Source: Lumbricus terrestris (lineage: Eukaryota > Annelida > Clitellata > Crassiclitellata > Lumbricidae). From it: DNA of 64,000 nt. Under the pieces are notes generated by a model. It did not search any database. It was not told where the DNA came from and saw nothing but the letters and a program-made list of their open reading frames with translations. Positions 46,967 to 58,900 of this stretch are shown piece after piece (within the stretch, counting starts at the first letter, position 1; each line of letters begins with the position of its first letter). The DNA lies in NCBI GenBank assembly GCA_949752735.1, contig OX457053.1:6639135-6703134 (forward strand), in the 5' to 3' direction. The position numbers and the translations under genes were made by a program.

Positions 46967-49900
46967 TCAGTCGAGCGAACATCGTTCAACCATGGACTTT
47001 TTTGTCTCGTTACCAGACAACGGCGCTCCCATCCTCTTGCTCTGCAAAAGACATGACTGAACAGAGTGGATCTTTGGACTTGAGCAGCTGACAAAAGCAT
47101 CTCTTCGTGCCTTTGATCTGCTCTGACTACTGAGAACTACGTCGGAAGGAGTTTCGGTGCTTAGCGACGACGGCTGTAGCAGTGGAAGAAAGGAGTCGCC
47201 TGTTTCGCCAGATCTTTTCGACGTTAACCTGGTACTTGACTTGGCTCCGACGGATTGATCTGAAGCATTTCTTGAGTGCAACTGACTGTTTTTGATCAAG
47301 ACGAGTGGCTCAATGCTGTCACGCGATAGAGATTCATCTTCAATAACGCCCAGCTCAGAACTCAATTCAAAAGATCGTTCTAAAACACATCATAAACGAC
47401 AGACAACTCAATGATGATGCAATTACAACTTTAAATTAAACAATCATTAAAGCTGATTTAAGACAATACACCAACACTTAACACGCGAGCAAATAGAACA
47501 GACTAGAACACCAGCAGAAACAACTTTAAACTAGACATTTAGAACAGTTGCCAAACTTCAGATAACATTGCAGTAATTCATGGTTTCACAAGAAAACTAA
47601 CAAATATAAAATACATTTATTTACATATTTTAAGCATTTATTCCACAAACAGCCAAATGTTTGCAGGCATCTGAAAAGTGCAAGACTGCTGTCTGCGGTA
47701 AACAGAGAGACGTACACAAGACTTTGTACACATACAGATCTAAGTTACAAGTGATGTAATTGGTGAATTCAAGCTGACAATTCAAACAATGACCAAAGAT
47801 CATCATCGATTTTCGGAATGTAATCAAGAGGTTTTCACCTAGAGAGGAATCACGTGCGGAGAAATTTCCATCTTCTCTGTCTCCGTCGTACCCAGATTCG
47901 TTGAGACTATGAACAGGATTTGTCATTTCCATTTCCCAAGTCGGAGTCGCAGCTTTCTCACGGACCGACTCCAACTCACAAAATGATCTACAAAATAAAC
48001 ACCAGAGTAAGAGGTCAATGCGGTCTGCAACACACGAGTTGACCCATGGCAACACACGAGTTGACCCATGACAACACACGAGTTGACCCATGACAACACA
48101 CGAGTTGACCCATGACAACACATGAGTTGACCCAAGACAACACACGAGTTGACCCATGACAACACATGAGTTGACCCAAGACAACACATGAGTTGACCCA
48201 TGACAACACACAAGTTGACCCGTGACCACACAAAGTTGACCCATGACCATGGCAACGCAAAGTCGTGAAACCAAAAGATAAACTCTGACTTAAACTTGCT
48301 GATGACTTATCAGATAAACAAAAAGACATACTGCCTAAAAATCACGAAGTAACGAGTGTGAAAATTGAAAGTAAATCAGCAAGACACGTGAAACCTAAAT
48401 CTGAATAAATGACACCACAACATAACTTTTCTTAAACTCACAAACTAACCTCGTTACAAAGACAAAAAAATACAACAAACTCATTTCTCCAAATTTACTC
48501 CCCATTGCAATAGCACTTTTAAAATAAATCCTCCTTCTCAATGTAGAATAAGGCTACCATCCAATCAGTTCACTAAACACACTTGCACAGTCAAAGGTGC
48601 ACTTTGGAGACAGCTCTCACCAATGTGCTATGTCAAAATGCATTCTAGGTGCCAAAAACATACATCCAAACAGAAGAATGCACAAGCACACTCCACTTAA
48701 GTCAGTATATATATCTTCAATCGCGCTTACCTGTCCAGAACTGCAATTCTTTTGTGTTTTCTCGAAGGCGAAGCGATGAGATCGCGATCATGTTCGAACG
48801 TGTCGCTCCGTTTATGAACCGATGCGCGTGACCTCACAACACCGAGCAGGCTGTTTAATTTGAACGTACTCAGCATCTGTAGACAAAAGAATTCCAGTCG
48901 ATTAGTCATATCTTACATCTGTGCTGATTCATGATTCATCTTCTTAGATGTCCTCACTCATTAGATAACTGATGTACTAATTTGCTTGTAATTACGCTTA
49001 AAATCATATTGGCCAGAGCAGAGAGCACCTCGAAGTAGAAATCCAGAAGTTGTGCTATATAAATTCTCAGAATGAATTAATAAAATCACATGATCAAATC
49101 GCAGGTACAGGTTGTGTTCACTAGTATCTTAAAAACAACATCTCTTAAAATAATTTTAATGAATTTCAACACAGATAAACAAAAAACTCACTGGTGTATG
49201 AGCGACTTTAAGAAACGACTCGTCAGAATAACGTAGTTTAATCGCTTGAAGAGGCGCATCACGTCTGTCTGTGATTGGAACATCCAGAAAACTGCAAATT
49301 GAAATGACATCACATATAAAAAATTCAAACAAAAATCAAAATGAGAAAGAAATCACAGTCTACTTTAAAATATTTCATTTATCAACAGAACTAATTACTG
49401 AATTATCTGGAAAAATACAAATGGTTTTGCCCTATTCTTAAGACCAATTTCTCGAAAAGACCACTATGTCACAATCTCTTAGTGACAAAAGGTGCTACAA
49501 GAACAAAAGCATTGAAAGGTTCAGAACTTTACAAGCACTGCAAAGCTATTATGTAAGTTACTAAACTAAAGAATGTTGTTCAGCTGAAAAAACTTTGAAA
49601 AAACAAGTATACAAACAAATTGCATGCTGGGTGATCTAACTGTTTAATGTTTATAATCATCAGTCAAAAATGAAAACGAAAAAAAACATCAAAAATGCCA
49701 GAATGAGAATTTAGATGGAAAATTATGAAGTAGCATATGAAAGTCAAAGTAACTAATATAGCTATTCACACATTTCTGGATAATAATAATAATTATTAAT
49801 ATGGAGCAGTCAAAAACAATTTAAACTAACGACATACATCATCACATAGTAACTAAACTACTTAAACACATCAAATAACTAAACATCTACTATCAATCTG

Positions 49901-52900
49901 ATGGCACATGCTAACAGTAACTAATCTAAATATAAATATTCCTTCATTCATTAAATAAATTTATATAGCACGGGCCGTCGGGCCCTTCAAGGCGACTAAA
50001 ATAAACAGCCCTAAAGAAATCAATCTATTTCCTGCATTTCAGCTTGTTTCCTTTAATTACATTTAATCTAATCAGTGACATGCATCTAAGTAACACGACA
50101 TTCTATTGCATACCATCGTTTGTGGATTTGTAGAGTACAGTGTGATATTCCTTTAACACTGAATCCCGTGATAACCTTCAGATGGTTAGTCCATGGCTCA
50201 TCTACAAAAGAACAGTAATAAACCAAACTCTAAACCACTTGTAAACAGATGATGGGCACAGCAAATCTTCAAAAGTAACTTGGTCAACCATTCAAAAGCT
50301 AAGCATGATGCAAATAGTAATGCTTAAGTTTGCAAAAACTCAAGTGCAATAAAATGAAAATACTGTCAGCGGTTTAACTTAATTTTACAACTTAAACCAC
50401 AGATGCGTTACGGCTTTCCTTATAGCATGCAAGTATGCAAGAATAGGCAGGTAGGAATCAAGACATGCTCATACAAGAGACACACAGACAGACATTTATG
50501 CATCAATCACTCTGGTATATATAGTAGTGTCTGTGCCCGAACAGTTGTGGGTTCAAGTCAACTGTGTGAGCTATGTCCAAAAATCCTTTGCAAGACTTTG
50601 TAAGCGCATAAATGCCCCTGTTGCAACTTTAGCAGAAATTGGCAGAACCAGATAATTAAAACAACAAATTTTGCAAAGCACTGGACCTAGATCCAGGACT
50701 GTTGTTGATTCATCAACTGTAGGTTCAACTCTTACCAAAGAGTGGGAAATGCATATGTAATGTAAAACTTATGTAGCGTCACTCAAAGCAGTGACCATTC
50801 AGTGGCTTCCAGTGTGAATATCCTGAGAGAAGAAATAGGTTTTGAGGAGATATATATTGAGGCAGAAACAGATGTCAAAAGGAAACGCAAAAAAGAGGAT
50901 GGCATTCCGGAGTGTGGGTCCAATGGTGGCACGTAATCTGGTTTTTCAAAGTCGTCCATGATCGCAGGACGAACCGACGAAGAGGTCAATCCTGTCTAAC
51001 AGCGGAGTTTATTCTACGAACATACAAGTGTCAAACGCACACAATGAGAAGGCTTTTTAATACAACACAGCAGCTCACTCTCTACGAACACACAGGCAGC
51101 CAAACGCACACAGACAAAGACAGGTACAACGAGAGAGACTTCTAGAAGCTCACTCTCCAAAAATGCACAGGAAGACAAACGCACAGACAGACACAATCAA
51201 ACTGACCGACGCCTATTGTTAGCCGGGCGAGCAGAACACAGGAAGCGGCTAGTTGTCCGTGCGTGTAAATGCTCAGGTCGCTGTACTGTAGCGACATCTC
51301 ACAGAAATACTCGGCGAGGAGTTGAACCAGACGATCGTTGCTCGCGGCAAGACCGATCATCATGACATAATCAAGACACGTCAGTTTCTGTACAAGATTT
51401 AACAACCACTCTCAATCTGAATTTCAATCTTAAAGACATTTAATTCATTCATTCATTCTATGGACTTATTTAGAGTCATTCTATGTACTTATACAGCGCC
51501 CCTTCCAAAAATCTACTCAGGAACACTCCTAGACCAGCCACAGACAAAAGAAACTAATAAAAAGATATTTATGAAACAAAGTTTGATTGGTCAGATGTAA
51601 TAAACGGTTCCCTATCATTACACCGAAGTTCATTTCACCGAAGGTCTTTTAGCCGAATTCATCTAACCGAAAATCAATTCGCCGACAATCATCTACGCGA
51701 TGTTCATTTCATAGAAGTTCATGTGAACGAATTGTCATTTCACAGAAAAAGTAGACAAGTCGATGGTGTTAAAAAGGACTTAGTTCATTATCATTAAGCT
51801 AAAAACAAGATAGGTCAACTACAATGAGTTCTGTCGATCGACAAAGGCCTCAATGGCTTTGTTTATGTCAATGCAAAAAACTTGAATTAAAACGATAGAT
51901 TATGTGAGATACTTCTCAAGTATTGAACGATATTGGCCGGAGTGTACGAACTGACGATGAACTTAATTCGGTCATCAACATCTTGGTATTTCTTTCGCTT
52001 AGGTTGTGATGGATGACCAGCTAGGATCCTTTCAATCCGATGAGCTGCTGATGACTCCTCAAGTCGGATCTTGGTGACGAATGCTAGCATCGATGGATGT
52101 GCAACATTGAGGAGAAGTCCTTTTAAGGCGTTATGCCAACCTTCCAAGGAATTGGTCGTTCGGGGAAGGTCGTTTAAGACTCTTTCATACTGGGACCCGA
52201 GTGAATGAGGAAAAGTTGGTCGCCGTCGCCTTGATCCTCGCCCGATGTTTCCAATGTAAACTGATTCAAAGTAATCGACCACTGGATCCAGTTCGTCTGG
52301 GTAATCATCAGCGTGTGTTAGTCGCTCGAATCCTGCGACAACGTCTTGAGGTGGAAGGAAAGCGAACGAAACGAAATCGAAAAGACAGAGGCTTGTGTGT
52401 GTGTGATGTACCGTATCATGTACACTCGATAGGACGGCTATACTGCCATAAGAAGGAAACGAAATCGAAAAGACAGAGGCTTGTGTGTGTGTGATGTACC
52501 GTATCATGTACACTCGATAGGACGGCTATACTGCCATAAGAAGGAAACGAAATCGAAAAGACAGAGGCTTGTGTGTGTGATGTACAGTATCATGTACAGT
52601 CGATAGGACGGCTATACTGCCATAAGAAGGAAACGAAATCGAAAAGACAGAGGCTTGTGTGTGTGTGATGTACAGTATCATGTACAGTCGATAGGACGGC
52701 TATACTGCCATAAGAAGGAAACGAAATCGAAAAGACAGAGGCTTGTGTGTGTGTGATGTACAGTATCATGTACAGTCGATAGGACGGCTATACTGCCATA
52801 AGAAGGAAACGAAATCGAAAAGACAGAGGCTTGTGTGTGTGTGATGTACAGTATCATGTACAGTCGATAGGACGGCTATACTGCCATAAGAAGGAAACGA

Positions 52901-55900
52901 AATCGAAAAGACAGAGGCTTGTGTGTGTGTGATGTACAGTATCATGTACAGTCGATAGGACGGCCTAAAGTTGTACTGCACAACACACGTTCGCACGTGC
53001 CAAGCATTTTAGCATAGTCGATCCCTTTATATTTTCGGTTAAATGAATTTCCATTAAATTAACATTCGGTGAATTGAACATTAGGCGAGGTGAGATTCGG
53101 TGAATTGATTTTCGGTCAGATGATTTCGGCGAAATAAATTTCGAGGAAATGAAATTCCGGGAAATAAACGATCACCGTAATAAACACAGCTCTGAAGGAA
53201 GGGAGCTCATTCCAGATGGACGGACCCACCAACCGTAATTAACTACACGACAGCTAAACCTTCTCAAGTCTGGGGACCATTTGAACTGCATGTTTCTTGG
53301 ATAAAATAGACTTAAGACAATCTAAACAGCAATCAATCAACGAAAATTTATCCAGTGTCTTGATATATGTGTAATGACAATGCTTAAACATTTGCGCATC
53401 TCATTTAAGAACCCTTGTTTCCAATGTTTGCACACATCTTAAGATTAGCCGTGGCTGGGCTGAAAGCGCTTCTGAGCAGCTTACCTTGAAGAGACCCCAT
53501 ATATAAAATGTTCTAAATAATGAAAACAACAATACAGAATGGTTAAATGATAACTGGTTTTCAAGCATTTGTAATCACAAGAACCAAGTGCGTGTGTGTG
53601 TGTGTGTCTAGGTACCTAATACACAGCATCTTTTAAATGCTCCACAAAAGTAGAGCACACATGGCAATTTGACTTGCCATGATAACCACATGTAAACACA
53701 TCAGCTGGTGCCAGCTTCTCAAATGCAGCCAACTCTGAACCTAGAAAAAATAAATAAATCTTGGGGGGTTTTCATCGCATACCCTGATGCGTCCTTTGAG
53801 GCAGGCGGCTATCTCTCCCATCATGCGAACAACTTCTTCATAAGAATACGTGTGATCTGTGAGGTACGCACCCTCACGAATCGTCATAATGTCCTGACCC
53901 AAATACCTGAAATAGAACAAAAAAACAGTGTACATCTTTTTTCCCCAACGCTTGATGACAAATAAACAAATCTGGATTCACTATTTCACATATAGCGCTT
54001 CTTTAAGGATACCACTCAGAGGTGCTCCAGACTCTAGCACGGCAAAGAAGTACGCTTTTGAGTTGAACAAAGAAATGCTTCAGTAAAAGTCCAAAGAATC
54101 TGATGCAACTCCTACAGGTGTGCACTATGCATGTATGATTGTATGTGCACTATGCATGCACGAGTGCACATTTTTTGTTCAACTCAAAACTTTACATTTG
54201 GTGCCAATAATGTCTTAGGTGGTCCTATGCAGCAGAGTTCTGTCCCTTCTTAATTCCCAATTTGTTGCAAAACATGGAAAATTATTATGTTAGTTTTGCT
54301 TATCAATGGCTCCAAAAAAAGAATTGATTGATTAACATACATGACAAATTATCACTTTGCTTATCATTGGCTTCAACTAAAAAAAAGAATTAATTATTTA
54401 ACTGACAACATACAATGGACATTCTAAGAACTAAGTACAGTGTTTCCTTTCATGAGTAGTTGAGTACGAATATCTAACTGAAATACTGCATCTTCTCTTA
54501 ACAACTGACTATTAATGCCTCCGATTCACGTTTCAGTATGACCCTGCACATGTTACAAACTTATTTAATAACAAAAATCTTAACCCTTTAATGCAGGAGG
54601 CGGTGGAGGGTATAGGATTTCCCATACCATTTACTACCATCTCGGTATTAAAGGGTTAAGATCAGCTGAAAAACCGAGCCAGGCAGATACCTGGAGCACA
54701 GGATAACAGCCGCAATGCCGAGCAGCTGGAGTTTGGCTCGAGTGATGGAATGCGCTCTGAGAAACCTGTCAACAACATTGACAGCCAGATGGAGGACGAG
54801 ACTGTCATAACGACGCAGGTAAGCGACCTCCACGAGCCAATCTACGAGAATGTGCCTGCATTGAAGAAAACATACATACAACAAAACTTTTACATGAAAG
54901 ACAAAATGGGTTTGGAGTTTAGGGCAATGGTTCACACTCTCTCGGTTGTGGGGCCTACAGTCTGGAACGACCTCCCGGTTACGCTTCGCTCTCTACTTGT
55001 GGTCCATCCAGCTGGGTTCTAGAAGTCTCTCAAGTCTTTTTCTTCGTTCGTGGTTGGGCTGGGAGCGCCTCCGAGTAGTTTCTTGAAGAGGCGCTATATA
55101 AATGCTCTGAATGAATGAATGAATCTCTGGCAGGAAGAACGCATGGAATCAGGATTGCCTCCCGTAATAGATACCTTCCCAAAGGTTCACTCAATCTTCC
55201 AGTCGGCAGATGTCGTTGGTAAAATGAGTAGTAGGAAGAGATGGACGCCATGTTGGCACAGACGACAGTTAAATTCACTGGTGACCAAAACAGATCTGCA
55301 TGTTCCTTACGCTAAACAGTAAAGACTCTACGTACAAGTTATTTATAGCCATTGAAAAACTGTTTTTCATTGTCTGAGTTATATTCTGTAAATTGTATTT
55401 AAACATTTATAATGCACCTCTAGTAGGGTGAACCATTCAGGCTCGGAGACCTTTTGACTCAGTCATCTTGAAAATAAACTATAATTTAAGTACTTTGTTC
55501 AAATAAATGAATTGTGATTACGACTTCAAGGACATTTATCACAGTCATCTGCATTTTGACAAAAGATGAACGCACGTCTGCTTAAACAGAATATGGCATT
55601 GTAAACAGGAATCACATAAATGAGTCTGCACCGCATGAGACTGTACACAAGAAACACAGCTTTATGCTTCAGTGAACTGCAACGTTTTTCAGACACAAAC
55701 CTCATCGAAGGAGTCAGTTCGCTGCCTTCGTAAATGTTCTGCACGTTGACCGAAATCGACGACTGCACGAAATCGCGAATGTAGGCCGTCGCCTGATCTG
55801 CGTCGTAGCCGCCGTAGAATCCCAAGACGTAGCGATGACAAAGCGAAAGCTGAGCCGAAAGATCACCGACCGTCGAGATTTCGCGCAGTTCACGAATGCT

Positions 55901-58900
55901 GTGAAGCGTGACAGTCTTGTCTGCCGTCTGTTGAAAATAAATAATAAGAAGACATTCAACAAAACAAAAACAAGGTCTATAATTCTAATTATGGTTATAA
56001 TTAATCCTTTACGCGTTTGCCCCGAGTATATCCGCTGAAAACGGGCTTAAAATTTAAAAATGAACCGGTAAAGGGTTAAGTAGCTCATTCATTATGGTCA
56101 TAATTAATCAATTAATCATGGTTATAATTATGATCATAATTAAGGTTATAATCATGGTTATGATTATGATCATAATTAAGGTTATAATCATGGTTATAAA
56201 CAAAATTATGCTTAAAACAAAACGTGAGACAAGAGGTAGGCTAACGTGTGACATCTAAGGGCCAAAAACCGGTAGGGCTTACAAGATTAGTTGACTGATA
56301 TTTCAGCTCCCACAGCATGTACTGAGCAAGCGTTGAGCCATGACTCGCTGCGATCTGAAGATGGCTGAGCTGCTCAGTGGAACATCTTTCAGGATCGAGG
56401 AGTTCGTACGTCTTTGCAATACAAATGTTCACTTTCGGAGCCTTGTTCTATGGTAAAGAAACAGGAGACAAAATCAGTAAAACAACTGACAAATGTGCAA
56501 ACTTCATTTAAACAAGTGAAAAAATGTACCAACTATGTCCAAACAAGTGAAAGTTGAGCTGCCTATGTATAAACAAGTGAAAATTCTGCTTCCTATATAT
56601 AAACAAGTGACAAAGTGAAACCTATGTATAAACAAGTAAAAAATGCACCATGTACAAACAAGTGAAAAATGCACCATGTATAAACAAGTGAAAAATGCAA
56701 CATGTACAAACAAGTGAAAAATGCTCCATGTACAAACAAGTGAAAAATGCACCATGTACAAACAAGTGAAAAATGCACCATGTATAAACAAGTGAAAAAT
56801 GCACCATGTACAAACAAGTGAAAAATGCTCCATGTACAAACAAGTGAAAAATGCACCATGTACAAACAAGTGAAAAATGCACCATGTACAAACAAGTGAA
56901 AAATGCACCATGTATAAACAAGTGAAAAATGCACCATGTATAAACAAGTGAAAATGCACCATGTATAAACAAGTGCAAAATGCACCATGTATAAACAAGT
57001 GAAAAATGCACCATGTATAAACAAGTGCAAAATGCACCATGTATAAACAAGTGCAAAATGCACCATGTATAAACAAGTGAAAAATGCACCATGTATAAAC
57101 AAGTAAAAATGTGTCATCGATTCTTTCATTCATTCTTATAGACTTACATAGTGCTCCTTCCAGAAAACCTACTCAGGAGTGCTCCTATCCCAGCCATGGA
57201 AAAAAGAGACCTTGAAAGACCCATACATAAAGAAGTGAAAATTGTGCTAACTATAAATGACCAAGTGAAATATGTGCTCTCTCTCTCTCTCAACATTCAA
57301 AATTACAACCGAATCTTGCACTGTAATGTCCCCGGCAAAGTAAACCATCCGCATTACACACAAACACAAAACTTCATCCCACCATCACGGGCATATTACC
57401 CGCAAGTATGAATACCCAAAAGTATGTATGCGAGCACAAGCAATGCATAATTCAATTTTGACGCATATCACTGAAAAAACAAAACACACGGTTGTACTTC
57501 TCAGGTATTAATTAGAGTCTGCGAAACAACAAAATCCAATTCCTTCATTCCAGATCCCATTCACACACACGTACACACACATACACATACGTACAGACAC
57601 ACAAACCCTAGACTGACCTGCTTGGCATATGTCTTCATGTTTCTGAAGACGCATTCCTTGCAGCACGCACCTCCAGCTACCCACGGAGGACGAATAAACA
57701 TCCACGTGAACGGCGCCTGATCCGGAAGCTGGCTCTCCACCTGGCAGAACATCTGAGCGGCGATCTTTCCGTTCGACATGATCTTCTGACCATCAACCAG
57801 ACAATGCGTTGCAACTGAAAAACATCACAGACACAAAATCAAACAGTAAAGTCTGGTGATCCACACGAGAATGCAAACACATATGTCAGAGAAGTCTGAA
57901 TTACAACAGTCAAATAAAATAAAATCATTTATTTCGTGACAAATCAAGAATAGTAGCACTACAGAAATTAAAACTACAGTCACACAGGAGACCCTGAAGG
58001 CATCTTATGTCCTTCCTAGCTAGGGCCTCCTAAAGTTGCAGTAGTCTCATAAGCCAATAATATTATACTTAAATAATCCAAACTGGACAGTAGACATATC
58101 TAAAAAAAAGTATAGATCGTAACTAAATTTTAGTTCGTAACTAAATCTTAACTAATGATTCAACAAAATGCATTTTAATAACCAGTAAACTACAATGACA
58201 CAAAATTAGGTGTAAATAGAAGTGTGGCAGAATATTGCAGTAGGAGGTGTGGGACAAGTGCATTTACCAAACCCAATGGTCAACATGAAGGCTTGAAGAC
58301 TTTCTTAGGAAAATCTTCTGCTACAGCAACGCTGCCATTTTATTAAGCATTTATAAATTCTTGAAAACTGTAGCGTGATAACATTCCAGATAATATAAAT
58401 AAAAACAATGCTTATAGCACATCAAACACTTTTCACTGGATATCAGAGAAACATTTGACATTTATACAAGAATCTGAAAAACAGCTCTACATAAACATAC
58501 AATGCAAAGAAGTAGAGCTGTCATGCTTTCATAACTGGAGCAGGCTGGAATACTGGATCAGCAATGATTATAAATGTGATTTTTAAAAGAGTCACTTGTA
58601 AATGCAGTTAAAAATATAGATCTGCAACAACTGACATCGTGCACACAATGAATAAACAAATATTGACTGTTGATATCTGCACAATTACCAAAATTTTTAC
58701 ATCTTGGTACATGACGTTATTTTAAGCAAAATAAAAGGTAACAGAAGTTAGTAAACACGACAATCAACTTGTAGTCGTACACAGTACCATAAAACAATTA
58801 TTCGTACACAATAAATCATTTATTTACACTCACAGCCTTCGTTGTAGAGGTAGGCGACTCCCAGTTTGATAAGAGACTCAACATTTCCTAATTGAGCGGC

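Larger units (their letters stand above)
51606..53176 (-). mobile_element. MULE (Mutator-like) transposon, 1571 bp, non-autonomous
   Basis: The perfect 9-bp duplication GTAATAAAC lies at 51597-51605 and 53177-53185. Long imperfect TIRs start GGTTCCCTATCATTACACCG and, inverted, GGTGATCGTTTATTTCCCGG. They share ATCTAACCGAAAATCAATTC-type subterminal repeats built from CCGAA units every 14-17 bp. The element lies in cyclin F intron 9 and holds a transposase fragment and an 88-bp tandem array. Confidence 0.93.

Noticed and set aside
48028..48250. CRISPR-like regular array (also 52366-52965 and 56515-57110)
   Set aside because: Units are contiguous with no unique spacers, no cas genes, and the DNA is clearly animal.
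47630..48274. 214-codon frame spanning cyclin F exon 14
   Set aside because: It runs through the 22-bp minisatellite, a splice acceptor at 47988 and a donor at 47838; only the exon portion is coding.
56504..57133. 209-residue protein with repeated HLFIHGAFFTCLYM-like text
   Set aside because: 26-bp minisatellite in an intron of cyclin F; period not divisible by 3, so all frames stay open.
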